Shown one piece after another: positions 24,733-35,543 of a stretch of 64,000 bases of DNA. The position numbers and the translations under genes were made by a program. This DNA comes from VRUE01 sp963745915. GTDB lineage: Bacteria; Actinomycetota; Thermoleophilia; Solirubrobacterales; 70-9. How positions within the stretch are numbered: the first letter of the stretch is position 1; the number at the start of each line of letters is the position of its first letter. Where the stretch lies: contig CAVUZA010000002.1 in NCBI GenBank assembly GCA_963745915.1, forward strand, positions 1,488,001 to 1,552,000, written 5' to 3'. The notes under the pieces are model-generated. The model saw nothing but the letters and a program-made list of their open reading frames with translations. It made no database searches and had not been told where the DNA came from.

Positions 24733-24813
24733 CATGCGCCGATCGCGGCTCTTGCCGGATCGCCCGCTTTTGTCCCGTCCCCGTTTCACGACCAAACCCT
24801 TACCTTAGGAACC

Positions 24814-26925
<2,112 letters not shown>

Positions 26926-27046
26926 TTCTGGCTATATTTCCCAGGTTCGCCCGCAGGCAGTCCTGACCGGCCTGCCCGGCGACACCCTTCAAACCTAACC
27001 ACGCAAAGCAGACAGAACCCGACTTCGAAAGGTAGAACGGAGAGAG

Positions 27047-28231
27047 ATGTCCAAGGAGAAGTTCGAGCGCGATAAGCCGCACGTCAACGTCGGCACGATC
27101 GGTCACATCGATCACGGCAAGACGACGCTGACGGCCGCGATCACGAAGACCCTCTCCACGAAGGGTGACGCCGAGGCGAAAAGCTTCGAGGAGATCGACA
27201 ACGCCCCCGAGGAGAAGGAACGCGGGATCACGATCGCGACCTCCCACGTCGAGTACCAGACCGACAGCCGGCACTACGCCCACGTCGACTGCCCGGGCCA
27301 CGCCGACTACGTGAAGAACATGATCACCGGCGCCGCCCAGATGGACGGCGCGATCCTGGTCGTCTCGGCCGCCGACGGCGTCATGCCGCAGACCCGCGAG
27401 CACATCCTGCTCGCCCGCCAGGTCAACGTCCCGCACGTGGTCGTCTTCCTCAACAAGATCGACCAGGTCGACGACGACGAGCTGATCGAGCTGGTCGAGG
27501 AGGAGGTCAAGGACCTGCTCAACGAGTACGACTTCCCCGGCGACGACACGCCGATCGTCAAGGGCTCGGCGCTGAAGGCGCTGGAGGGCGACGAGGAGGC
27601 CCAGAAGGCGATCTTCGAACTCGCCGACGCGCTCGACTCCTACATCCCCGAGCCCGTGCGCGAGCTCGACAAGCCCTTCCTGATGCCGATCGAGGACATC
27701 TTCTCGATCACCGGCCGCGGCACGGTCGCCACCGGCCGCGTCGAGCAGGGCATCGTCAACACCGGCGACGAGGTCGAGATCGTCGGCATCAAGGACACGA
27801 CCACGACCGTGGTCACCGGAGTCGAGATGTTCCGCAAGATCCTCGACGAGGGTCAGGCCGGCGACAACATCGGCGCCCTGCTGCGCGGCACCAAGCGCGA
27901 GGAGATCGAGCGCGGCCAGGTGCTCTGCAAGCCCGGCTCGATCACCCCGCACACCAAGTTCAAGGCGGAGGTCTACTGCCTGAAGAAGGAGGAGGGCGGT
28001 CGCCACACGCCGTTCTTCTCCGGCTACCGGCCGCAGTTCTACTTCCGCACCACCGACGTGACCGGGATCGCCAACCTCCCCGAGGGGACCGAGATGGTGA
28101 TGCCCGGCGACAACGTCGAGATGACGATCGAGCTGATCCAGCCGATCGCCATGGATCAGGGCCTGCGCTTCGCCATCCGCGAGGGTGGCCGGACCGTCGG
28201 CTCGGGGGTCGTCTCCGAGATCATCGAGTAG
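27047..28231 (+). CDS. tuf: Elongation factor Tu
   Basis: The 394-residue GTPase has GHIDHGKTTLT (P-loop), DCPGHADYVKN (G3) and NKIDQVD (G4), and a conserved C-terminus (GLRFAIREGGRTVGSGVVSEI). It delivers aminoacyl-tRNA to the A site. GGAGAGAG precedes the ATG. The gene closes the fusA-tuf unit and is followed by a strong terminator (28245), after which the S10 operon leader begins. Confidence 0.97.
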   Translation: MSKEKFERDKPHVNVGTIGHIDHGKTTLTAAITKTLSTKGDAEAKSFEEIDNAPEEKERGITIATSHVEYQTDSRHYAHVDCPGHADYVKNMITGAAQMDGAILVVSAADGVMPQTREHILLARQVNVPHVVVFLNKIDQVDDDELIELVEEEVKDLLNEYDFPGDDTPIVKGSALKALEGDEEAQKAIFELADALDSYIPEPVRELDKPFLMPIEDIFSITGRGTVATGRVEQGIVNTGDEVEIVGIKDTTTTVVTGVEMFRKILDEGQAGDNIGALLRGTKREEIERGQVLCKPGSITPHTKFKAEVYCLKKEEGGRHTPFFSGYRPQFYFRTTDVTGIANLPEGTEMVMPGDNVEMTIELIQPIAMDQGLRFAIREGGRTVGSGVVSEIIE

Positions 28232-28244
28232 GCGACTCACCACG

Positions 28245-28268
28245 GGGCGGGCCGTCGGCCCGCCCTTT
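28245..28268 (+). terminator. Terminator after tuf
   Basis: GGGCGGGCC and GGCCCGCCC form a perfect 9-bp stem with a GTC loop, followed by TTT. It starts 14 bases after the tuf stop. Further hairpins in the rpsJ leader (about 28270-28350, including a GGGGCGG/CCGCCC stem) could regulate the S10 operon. Confidence 0.7.
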
Positions 28269-28392
28269 CGCTGCCCAGGGGGCAGCGAGACAACTGCAAG
28301 GACATACGACCGGGGCGGTGCCCCAAACAAGGGGCCCCGCCCTTACTGCGCGGTAAGACGCGCGGCAAGAAAAGAGAAGACGAGCGAAGCAA

Positions 28393-28713
28393 GTGGCAGC
28401 GATAGCGGCACAGAAAATCCGAATCAGGCTGAAGGCGTACGACCACGACGCCATAGACCGCGCTGCCCGCGAGATCGTCGAGACCGCGGAGCGCACCGGC
28501 GCCAGCGTCTCCGGCCCGGTGCCGCTGCCGACCGAGAAGAACGTCTACTGCGTGATCCGCTCGCCGTTCAAGGACAAGGACTCGCGCGAGCACTTCGAGA
28601 TGCGCACCCACAAGCGCCTGATCGACATCCTCCAGCCCTCGCCGAAAACGGTCGACTCGCTGCAGCGGCTCGACTCGCTGCCGGCCGGGGTCGACATCGA
28701 GATCAAACTCTAG
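28393..28713 (+). CDS. rpsJ: 30S ribosomal protein S10 (uS10)
   Basis: The 106-residue protein has KIRIRLKAYDHDAIDRAAREIVETAERTG at its N-terminus and the MRTHKRLIDI loop. It is a 30S head protein and, as NusE, partners NusB in antitermination. The GTG start at 28393 follows GCGAAGCAA, a weak site. It opens the S10 operon after a structured 160-base leader. Confidence 0.95.
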   Translation: MAAIAAQKIRIRLKAYDHDAIDRAAREIVETAERTGASVSGPVPLPTEKNVYCVIRSPFKDKDSREHFEMRTHKRLIDILQPSPKTVDSLQRLDSLPAGVDIEIKL

Positions 28714-28721
28714 GTGGACCG

Positions 28722-29351
28722 GTGGCGGCGATCCTCGGAAAGAAGCTCGGGATGACGCAGGTCTTCGGCGAGGACGGCAGCGTCGTGCCGGTCACCGTGA
28801 TCGAGGCCGGCCCCTGCAAGGTGACCGCCGTGCGCGAGGCCGACCGCGACGGCTACGCCGCCGTGCAGATCGCCTTCGGCGAGGTCAAGCAGGGCAAGCT
28901 GAGCCGCGCCGAGGAAGGCCACCTGAAAAAGGCCGGGGCGCCGCCGCTGCGCCACCTGGTCGAGTTCCGCGACGAGGACCTCGGCGCCGAGGAGGGCCCG
29001 AAGATCGGCGACGACGTCACCGTCGACGCCTTCGAGGCGGGCCAGAAGGTGAAGGTCTCCGGGGTCTCGATCGGCAAGGGCTTCCAGGGCGGCATCAAGC
29101 GCCACAACTTCAGCCGCGGCCCGGTCAGCCACGGCTCCCACAACGTGCGCGCCCCCGGCTCGATCGGCGCCAGCACCTTCCCCGCCCGGGTCTTCAAGGG
29201 CCAGCGGATGCCGGGCCAGATGGGCAACAAGCGCGTCACCCAGCGCGGCCTCGAGGTCGCCGGGGTCGACGCCGAGAAGAACCTGCTGCTGATCAAGGGC
29301 TCGGTCCCCGGCTCGCGCAACGCGATGGTCGAGGTGAGGACCGATGGCTGA
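28722..29351 (+). CDS. rplC: 50S ribosomal protein L3 (uL3)
   Basis: The 209-residue protein starts at GTG 28722 (AAILGKKLGMTQVF) and has the conserved loop FSRGPVSHGSHNVRAPGSIG that reaches toward the peptidyl-transferase centre. The start lies eight bases after rpsJ. Its stop overlaps the rplD ATG by eight bases (ATGGCTGA), which suggests coupled translation. Confidence 0.95.
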   Translation: MAAILGKKLGMTQVFGEDGSVVPVTVIEAGPCKVTAVREADRDGYAAVQIAFGEVKQGKLSRAEEGHLKKAGAPPLRHLVEFRDEDLGAEEGPKIGDDVTVDAFEAGQKVKVSGVSIGKGFQGGIKRHNFSRGPVSHGSHNVRAPGSIGASTFPARVFKGQRMPGQMGNKRVTQRGLEVAGVDAEKNLLLIKGSVPGSRNAMVEVRTDG

Positions 29352-29961
29352 GGTCAAAGCCGCCGTGCTCGGCAAGACGACCAAGGCCGCGCTGCCGCCG
29401 GAGCTCTTCGCCGAGCCCTTCCACCACTCGCTGGTCGACGAGGCGGCGCGCGCCGACCTCGCCGCCCGCCGCCAGGGTTCGGCCTCGACCCGCACCCGCG
29501 CCGAGGTGTCGATGACCGGCGCCAAGGCCTGGCGCCAGAAGGGGACCGGCCGCGCCCGGGTCGGCGCGTTGAGCGCGCCCAGCCGCTTCGGCGGCGGCGT
29601 CGCCTTCGGCCCCAAGCCGCGTCACTACACGGTCAAGGTCAACCGCAAGGCGCGGCGCAAGGCGCTGCGCTCGGCCCTCTCCGTGCACGCCGAGCGCGGC
29701 AGCGTCGCCCTGCTCGACGCCGGCGCCTTCGAGACGCCGTCGACCAAGGCGGCCGCCGAGGCGCTGGAGAAGTGGGGCGCCAAGCGCGCCACCCTGGTCG
29801 TGCTCGCCCCCGACGAGGGCGGCGCGGCGAAGAGCTTCCGCAACATCGCCCGGGTCGAAGTCGCCGAGGTCGGCGCGATCGGCGTCGCCGACGTGGTCGG
29901 CGCCGCCTCGCTGGTCGTCTCCGAGACCGCCCTCGCCAGCCTGCAGGAGAGGCTCGCCTGA
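29344..29961 (+). CDS. rplD: 50S ribosomal protein L4 (uL4)
   Basis: The 205-residue protein carries the extended rRNA-binding loop KAWRQKGTGRARVGALSAP and GGVAFGPKPR. L4 is an early assembly protein lining the exit tunnel and in enterobacteria also represses the S10 operon; that control is not demonstrable here. The stop overlaps the rplW start as TGATG. Confidence 0.95.
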   Translation: MAEVKAAVLGKTTKAALPPELFAEPFHHSLVDEAARADLAARRQGSASTRTRAEVSMTGAKAWRQKGTGRARVGALSAPSRFGGGVAFGPKPRHYTVKVNRKARRKALRSALSVHAERGSVALLDAGAFETPSTKAAAEALEKWGAKRATLVVLAPDEGGAAKSFRNIARVEVAEVGAIGVADVVGAASLVVSETALASLQERLA

Positions 29962-30254
29962 TGGACGCCCGCACCGTGATCATCCGCCCGGTCGTCTCCG
30001 AGAAGAGCTACGCCCTGATCGCCGAGGGCAAGTACACCTTCCGCGTCGACGACCGCGCCCACAAGACCCAGATCGCGCGCGCGGTCGAGGAGATCTTCGG
30101 CGTCGAGGTCGACGCCGTGCGCACCGCCAAGGTGCGCTCCAAGCCCAAGCGCCGCGGGCTCAGCGTGGGCCGGACGCGGAGCTGGAAGAAGGCCGTCGTG
30201 CAGCTCGCCCCCGGCGAGCGGATCGAGCTGTTCGAGGGCGCCGAGACTGCATAG
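29961..30254 (+). CDS. rplW: 50S ribosomal protein L23 (uL23)
   Basis: The 97-residue protein begins MDARTVIIRPVVSEKSYAL and has YTFRVDDRAHKTQIARAVEEIFGV, the compact L23 fold. It lies at the tunnel exit and docks trigger factor, SRP and SecY. Translation probably couples to rplD through TGATG. Confidence 0.95.
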   Translation: MDARTVIIRPVVSEKSYALIAEGKYTFRVDDRAHKTQIARAVEEIFGVEVDAVRTAKVRSKPKRRGLSVGRTRSWKKAVVQLAPGERIELFEGAETA

Positions 30255-30264
30255 GGAACAAGGG

Positions 30265-31107
<843 letters not shown>

Positions 31108-31116
31108 AGCAAGCCG

Positions 31117-31389
31117 ATGGGACGCTCGACGAAAAAGGGACCGTTCGTGGAAGAGGCGCTGATGAAGCGGATCTCGGCGATGAACGAGTCCGGCAACAAG
31201 CAGATGCTGAAGACCTGGTCGCGCAGCTCGACGGTCTTCCCCGACATGGTCGGCCACACGATCGCCGTCCACGACGGCCGCAAGCACGTGCCGGTCTTCA
31301 TCTCGGAGTCGATGGTCGGCCACAAGCTGGGCGAGTTCGCGCCGACCCGGACCTTCCGCTCGCACTCGGGAACGGGCAAGGGTGAGTAG
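31117..31389 (+). CDS. rpsS: 30S ribosomal protein S19 (uS19)
   Basis: The 90-residue protein begins MGRSTKKGPFVEEALM and has DMVGHTIAVHDGRKHVPVFI and GHKLGEFAPTRTF, the S19 signature. It sits in the 30S head beside S13. The end overlaps the first possible rplV start by eight bases. Confidence 0.96.
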   Translation: MGRSTKKGPFVEEALMKRISAMNESGNKQMLKTWSRSSTVFPDMVGHTIAVHDGRKHVPVFISESMVGHKLGEFAPTRTFRSHSGTGKGE

Positions 31390-31744
31390 CGTGGCCGCCC
31401 CGATCGTCGTCCGCGCCAGCGCGCGCTACGTGCGCATCGCGCCGCGCAAGGCACGCCTGGTCGCCGACCAGGTGCGGGGCATGGAGATCGAACGGGCCCG
31501 CGCCCTGCTCGAGTTCTCCCCGCGCGGGGCCGCCGAGGACATCCGCAAGCTGATCGACTCGGCCGCCGCCAACGCCGAGAACAACCACGACCTGGTCGCC
31601 GACGAGATGCGGATCTCCGAGATCACCGTCGACGAGGGCCCGACCCTGCGGCGCTTCCGGCCGCGGGCCCAGGGCCGCGCCACGCGGATCAACAAGCGCA
31701 CCTGCCACATCGCGGTCGCGCTCAGCCCCGAGGAAGAGGACTAG
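31382..31744 (+). CDS. rplV: 50S ribosomal protein L22 (uL22)
   Basis: The 120-residue protein has ASARYVRIAPRKARLVADQVRG at the N-terminus and RFRPRAQGRATRINKRTCHI, the loop that enters the exit tunnel near the macrolide site. GTG codons at 31382 and 31391 are both possible starts; the first overlaps rpsS, the second would be two bases after its stop. Confidence 0.94.
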   Translation: MSSVAAPIVVRASARYVRIAPRKARLVADQVRGMEIERARALLEFSPRGAAEDIRKLIDSAAANAENNHDLVADEMRISEITVDEGPTLRRFRPRAQGRATRINKRTCHIAVALSPEEED

Positions 31745-31751
31745 AGGAGAC

Positions 31752-32513
31752 ATGGGACAGAAGATCCACCCGGGCGGCTTCCGCGTCGGCTACATCCAGG
31801 ACTGGAAGTCCAACTGGTTCGAGGAGAAAGACTTCGCCGACGTGCTCAACGAGGATCTGCGGATCCGCGAGCACATCGAAGGCAAGCTCGCCCACGCCGG
31901 CCTCTCCAGCATCGAGATCGAGCGCCACGGCGAGATCGCGGTCGACATCCACACCGCCCGCCCCGGCATCGTGATCGGCAAGTCGGGCAGCGAAGTCGAC
32001 GCCCTGCGCAAGGAGCTGCACAAGCTGACCGGCAAACCGGTGAAGGTCAACATCCGCGAGGTGAAGCGCCCCGAGCTCGACGCCAAACTGGTCGCCCAGT
32101 CGATCGCCGAGCAGCTGCAGAACCGGGTCGCCTTCCGGCGGGCGATGAAACGCGCCCTGACCTCGGCGATGCGCTCCGGCGCCAAGGGGGTCAAGGTCCA
32201 GGTCTCGGGCCGCCTCGGCGGCGCCGAGATGGCGCGCACCGAAGGCTACTCGGACGGCCGCGTGCCGCTGCACACCCTGCGCGCCAACATCGACTACGGC
32301 TTCTACGAGGCGCGGACGACGACCGGCCGGATCGGCGTCAAGTGCTGGATCAACAAGGGCGAAGTGATGCCCGAGGGCTTCCGCAACGACCAGCTGACCG
32401 AAGAGGACGGCGGCGCCGCCCAGGGCTCGAGCCAGCGCGGCCGCGGGGGCCGCGGCGGCGATCGCGGTGGGCGCGGCGGCGGCCGCGGCGGGCAGCGCGG
32501 CGGGGGGCGTTAG
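31752..32513 (+). CDS. rpsC: 30S ribosomal protein S3 (uS3) with RGG-like tail
   Basis: The 253-residue protein has the KH domain (RPGIVIGKSGSEVDALRKEL) and the C-terminal S3 domain with VSGRLGGAEMARTEGYSDGRVPLHTLRA. After about residue 218 it ends in a glycine/arginine-rich RGG-type tail, longer and more biased than in most S3 proteins. S3 forms part of the mRNA entry helicase site. Confidence 0.95.
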   Translation: MGQKIHPGGFRVGYIQDWKSNWFEEKDFADVLNEDLRIREHIEGKLAHAGLSSIEIERHGEIAVDIHTARPGIVIGKSGSEVDALRKELHKLTGKPVKVNIREVKRPELDAKLVAQSIAEQLQNRVAFRRAMKRALTSAMRSGAKGVKVQVSGRLGGAEMARTEGYSDGRVPLHTLRANIDYGFYEARTTTGRIGVKCWINKGEVMPEGFRNDQLTEEDGGAAQGSSQRGRGGRGGDRGGRGGGRGGQRGGGR

Positions 32514-32516
32514 CCG

Positions 32517-32939
32517 ATGCTGATGCCGAAGCGGGTCAAGCACCGCAAACAGATGCGCGGCCGGATGCGCGGCAACACCAAGGGCGGCAGCACCGTCGCC
32601 TTCGGCGAGTACGGGCTGAAGTCGCTCGACCGCGCCTGGATCACCAACCGCCAGATCGAGGCCGCCCGCGTGGCGATGACCCGCAAGATCAAACGTGGCG
32701 GCAAGGTCTGGATCAACCTCTTCCCCGACAAGCCCTACACCAAGAAGCCGGCCGAGACCCGGATGGGCTCCGGCAAGGGCAACCCGGAGGGCTGGGTCGC
32801 GGTGGTCAAGCCGGGCAAGGTGATGTTCGAGCTGGCCGGCGTGCCCGAGGACCTCGCCCGCGAGGCGCTGCGCCTGGCCGGGCACAAGCTGCCGGTGCGG
32901 ACCAAGTTCGTCGCCCGCGAGGGGGCCGAGAACCAGTGA
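32517..32939 (+). CDS. rplP: 50S ribosomal protein L16 (uL16)
   Basis: The 140-residue protein starts MLMPKRVKHRKQMRGRMRG and contains PYTKKPAETRMGSGKGNPEGWVAVVKPG, the conserved loop near the A-site tRNA. Its TGA stop overlaps the rpmC GTG start (GTGA). Confidence 0.96.
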   Translation: MLMPKRVKHRKQMRGRMRGNTKGGSTVAFGEYGLKSLDRAWITNRQIEAARVAMTRKIKRGGKVWINLFPDKPYTKKPAETRMGSGKGNPEGWVAVVKPGKVMFELAGVPEDLAREALRLAGHKLPVRTKFVAREGAENQ

Positions 32940-33203
32940 AGGCCTCCGAGGTCCACAACATGAAAGACGACGAGCTGGTGGCGAAGCTGATCGACGCCAA
33001 GCAGGAGGCCTTCAACCTGCGCTTCCGCCAGGCGACCGGGGAGCTCGAGAACACGGCGCGGCTGGGCGAGTCCAAGCGCGACGTGGCGCGGCTGCTGACG
33101 GTTGCCAGGGAGCGCGGGATCGATGTCGAGAGAGAGTTGAAGAAGATGACGGACGAAGAGAAAAAGACGCAGTGGACGAGACGGCTCAGGACGAGGCGCC
33201 TGA
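32936..33203 (+). CDS. rpmC: 50S ribosomal protein L29 (uL29), 3' end unclear
   Basis: From GTG 32936 the product matches L29 (MKDDELVAKLIDAKQEAFNLRFRQATGELENTARLGESKRDVARLLT). The frame does not stop where L29 should end; as written it runs on through rpsQ and rplN and merges with the rplX frame. An A-run at 33161-33165 sits at the likely end. With one base fewer the frame would stop at TGA 33203 (the end used here); with one more it would join the rpsQ frame as a fusion. A length error in this run is the simplest explanation. Confidence 0.75.
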
Positions 33204-33780
33204 GTCCGCGGGTCCTGTCGCAGGGGAGGAGTCCTCGTCCTCGCAAGCTGCGGGCGAGGACCCCACCCCTACGCCACCCGCGGAAGAGGCGCCTGAGGCT
33301 GAGGAGTCTCCCGCTGAGCCTTCCGAAGAGGACGGTCTTCCCTGGAAGGAGAAGCGCAGGCTCGAGCGGTCGCGGCGGGCGCATCGGGCTGGGCCGGCTC
33401 TCACGGCTGAGGAGCGGGCTGCCAGGCGGGCCGAGGAGCGAAAGCTCAAGGCCGAGTCGCGGCGCAAGGAGCGGGCCGGGAAGAAGTCGGCCGGGCAGGC
33501 GGGCAGCGGCACGCCGGTGGCCGAGAAGGACTCCGTCGCCGCCAAGACGCGGCAGGGCATCGTCGTCTCCGACAAAGCCGAGAAGTCGATCACGGTGCGG
33601 ATCGACATCGCCCGCCGCCACCCGACATACGAGAAGGTCGTGCGCCGCTCGCGGACCCTGCACGCCCACGACGAGCGCAACGAGGCCGGCGAGGGCGACA
33701 TCGTGCGCATCGTCGAGACCCGGCCGCTCTCGAAGACCAAGCGCTGGCGCCTGGTCGAGGTCTTGGAGCGTGCGAAGTGA
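33172..33780 (+). CDS. rpsQ: 30S ribosomal protein S17 (uS17) with long N-terminal extension
   Basis: The S17 core lies at residues about 124-200 (RQGIVVSDKAEKSITVRIDIARRHPTYEKVVRRSRTLHAHDE). Before it are over 110 extra residues: an acidic Ser/Pro/Glu region partly encoded by the palindromic element at 33205-33284, then a long Arg/Glu coiled coil. S17 is usually 80-110 residues; this one is 202. The chosen GTG at 33172 overlaps the uncertain rpmC end, and the real start may be further upstream. The extension should project from the subunit surface. Its function is unknown. Confidence 0.88.
   Translation: MDETAQDEAPESAGPVAGEESSSSQAAGEDPTPTPPAEEAPEAEESPAEPSEEDGLPWKEKRRLERSRRAHRAGPALTAEERAARRAEERKLKAESRRKERAGKKSAGQAGSGTPVAEKDSVAAKTRQGIVVSDKAEKSITVRIDIARRHPTYEKVVRRSRTLHAHDERNEAGEGDIVRIVETRPLSKTKRWRLVEVLERAK
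33193..33297. repeat. Palindromic element in rpsQ with 12-bp flanking direct repeats
   Basis: The 80-nt element (33205-33284) has outer arms TCCGCGGGT / ACCCGCGGA and the conserved motifs GCGGGTCCTGTC and GCCACCCGC. It is flanked directly on the left and one base away on the right by GAGGCGCCTGAG (33193-33204 and 33286-33297), which looks like a target duplication. It keeps the reading frame and encodes a Ser/Glu/Pro-rich peptide (GEESSSSQAAGEDPTPTPP). Confidence 0.8.
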
Positions 33781-34148
33781 TCCAGCAGGAGTCGAGGCTG
33801 AAGGTCGCCGACAACTCCGGCGCCCGCGAGCTGCTCTGCATCCGCGTCAAGGGCGGCTCGCACCGCCGCTACGCCGGCGTCGGCGACGTGATCACGGCGA
33901 CCGTCAAAGCCGCCAGCCCGCAGGGCGGCGTGCGCAAGGGCGAGGTTGTGCAGGCCGTCGTCGTACGCACCCGCAAGCAGCTCGGCCGCTCCGACGGCAC
34001 CTACATCTCCTTCGACGAGAACGCCGCGGTGCTGATCGACCCGGCGAGCAACAACCCGCGCGGCACCCGCATCTTCGGGCCGGTGGCCCGCGAGCTGCGC
34101 GATCGCAACTTCATGAAAATCATCTCGCTGGCGCCGGAGGTGCTCTGA
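33777..34148 (+). CDS. rplN: 50S ribosomal protein L14 (uL14)
   Basis: The 123-residue protein begins with QQESRLKVADNSGARELLCIRV and ends GPVARELRDRNFMKIISLAPEVL, the L14 signature. The GTG start overlaps the rpsQ stop (GTGA) and its own stop overlaps the rplX ATG (TGATG). L14 contacts 30S at an intersubunit bridge. Confidence 0.96.
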   Translation: MIQQESRLKVADNSGARELLCIRVKGGSHRRYAGVGDVITATVKAASPQGGVRKGEVVQAVVVRTRKQLGRSDGTYISFDENAAVLIDPASNNPRGTRIFGPVARELRDRNFMKIISLAPEVL

Positions 34149-34486
34149 TGGCCAAGGGCATGCGGATCCGCAAAGACGACCAGGTGATCGTGATCGGCGG
34201 CAAGGACTCCGGCAAGACCGGCCGCGTGATCCGCACCGAGCCGCGCAAGCGGCGCGTCTACGTCGAGCACCTCAACATGGTCAAGCGCCACGAACGGCCG
34301 CGCTCGGTCCAGGACGCGAGCAAAGGCGGCCAGGTTGGCGGCATCGTCGAGAAGGAGGGGCCGATCCACGTCTCCAACGTGATGCTGCTCGACCCCAAAG
34401 ACAACAAACCCACCCGGGTCGGCGTGCGCCGCGACAAGGGCGGCAAGCGCGAGCGCTTCGCCAAGCGCACGGGGACCAACTTCTGA
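34148..34486 (+). CDS. rplX: 50S ribosomal protein L24 (uL24)
   Basis: The 112-residue protein has a KOW motif (RKDDQVIVIGGKDSGKTGRVI) and the loop HERPRSVQDASKGGQVGGIVEKEGPIHVSNVML. It initiates 50S assembly. The stop overlaps the rplE ATG. Confidence 0.95.
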   Translation: MAKGMRIRKDDQVIVIGGKDSGKTGRVIRTEPRKRRVYVEHLNMVKRHERPRSVQDASKGGQVGGIVEKEGPIHVSNVMLLDPKDNKPTRVGVRRDKGGKRERFAKRTGTNF

Positions 34487-35337
34487 TGGAGGCGACGACC
34501 GTGCAATCCCAGGCCACGCCGCCGCCGCGCCTGCGCGAGCGCTACGAGCAGGAGGTGCTGCCGGCGCTGATCGCGAAGTTCGGCTACTCGACGCCGATGC
34601 GGGCGCCGCGCCTGGAGAAGATCACCCTCAACATGGGGCTGGGCGAGGCCAAGCAGAACGCGAAGATGCTGGAAGCCGCGCAGGAGCAGCTGGCGACGAT
34701 CGCCGGCCAGTACCCGAACGTGCGCCGGGCGCGCAAGTCGATCGCCTCCTTCAAGGTGCGCGAGGGGATGCCGGTCGGGCTCTCGGTGACCCTGCGCCGG
34801 GCGCGGATGTGGGAGTTCCTCGACCGGCTCTGCTCGATCGCGGTGCCGCGCATCCGCGACTTCCGCGGCCTCAACCCGCGCTCCTTCGACGGCCGCGGCA
34901 ACTACTCGATGGGCGTCCGCGAGCAGCTGATCTTCCCCGAGATCGACTACGACTCGATCGACGAGGTGCGCGGCCTGGACGTGACGATCACGACCTCGGC
35001 GCCGACCGACGAGGAGGCCTTCGAGCTGTTGCTCGCGCTCGGCATGCCCTTCGCCAAAGAGGGGCGGCCGGGCAAGCCCGACGCCGACGTCGAGGCCCAG
35101 GAAGCGGCCGAGGAGGAGAAGCGCAAGGAGGAGGCGCGCCAGCGCGCCGAGGCCGAGCAGGCCGCCCTCGACCAGCTCAAGGAGGAGAACCCCGAGGCCT
35201 ACGAAACGCCCACGCCGGCGGGTCCTGTCGAGGGGGAGGAGTCCTCGTCCTCGCAAGCTGCGGGCGAGGACCCCACCCCCACGCCACCCGCCGGAGAGGA
35301 CGCTGCGCAGGACGCTGAAAAGGAGGAGGACTCGTAA
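34486..35337 (+). CDS. rplE: 50S ribosomal protein L5 (uL5) with long C-terminal extension
   Basis: Residues 1-190 match L5 (RLEKITLNMGLGEAKQNAKML, RRARMWEFLDRLCSIAVPRIRDFRG, YSMGVREQLIFPEIDYD). About 93 residues follow: a Glu/Arg/Ala-rich coiled coil and then an acidic Ser/Pro tail encoded by the palindromic element at 35215-35294. Typical L5 is about 180 residues; this one is 283. L5 binds 5S rRNA and contacts S13 and P-site tRNA, so the tail would emerge near the central protuberance. Its role is unknown. Confidence 0.93.
   Translation: MEATTVQSQATPPPRLRERYEQEVLPALIAKFGYSTPMRAPRLEKITLNMGLGEAKQNAKMLEAAQEQLATIAGQYPNVRRARKSIASFKVREGMPVGLSVTLRRARMWEFLDRLCSIAVPRIRDFRGLNPRSFDGRGNYSMGVREQLIFPEIDYDSIDEVRGLDVTITTSAPTDEEAFELLLALGMPFAKEGRPGKPDADVEAQEAAEEEKRKEEARQRAEAEQAALDQLKEENPEAYETPTPAGPVEGEESSSSQAAGEDPTPTPPAGEDAAQDAEKEEDS
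35215..35294. repeat. Palindromic element in rplE
   Basis: It has the same 80-nt length as the rpsQ copy, with outer arms CCGGCGGGT / ACCCGCCGG. The interior from GCGGGTCCTGTC to GCCACCCGC differs from the rpsQ copy at only a few positions, and an inner GTCCTCGC/GCGAGGAC stem is shared. It is in frame and encodes the same Ser/Glu/Pro-rich peptide. No flanking direct repeat is clear. Confidence 0.85.
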
Positions 35338-35338
35338 G

Positions 35339-35524
35339 ATGGCTAAGACCTCGCTGAAGGTGAAGCAGGGACGGAAGGCCAAGTTCTCGTCCCGCAAGTA
35401 CAACCGCTGCCGTCGCTGTGGCCGGCCGCGCGCCTACTACCGCAAGTTCGGGCTCTGCCGGATCTGCCTGCGGGAGGCCGCGCACGAGGGCCACGTCCCC
35501 GGCATGACCAAGTCCAGCTGGTAA
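35339..35524 (+). CDS. rpsN: 30S ribosomal protein S14, zinc-binding type (uS14)
   Basis: The 61-residue protein is the short zinc form, with CRRCGRPRAYYRKFGLCRICLR providing the four cysteines and ending GMTKSSW. It lies one base after rplE. A long, zinc-free S14 may exist elsewhere, but nothing here shows it. Confidence 0.96.
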   Translation: MAKTSLKVKQGRKAKFSSRKYNRCRRCGRPRAYYRKFGLCRICLREAAHEGHVPGMTKSSW

Positions 35525-35543
35525 CCCCCAACGGAATCTGACG

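Noticed and set aside
32342..34486. 714-codon frame running from rpsC through rplX
   Set aside because: It joins pieces of rpmC and rplX with shadow sequence between; the intervening translation is Arg/Ser/Pro-rich and rpsQ and rplN occupy that DNA in another frame.
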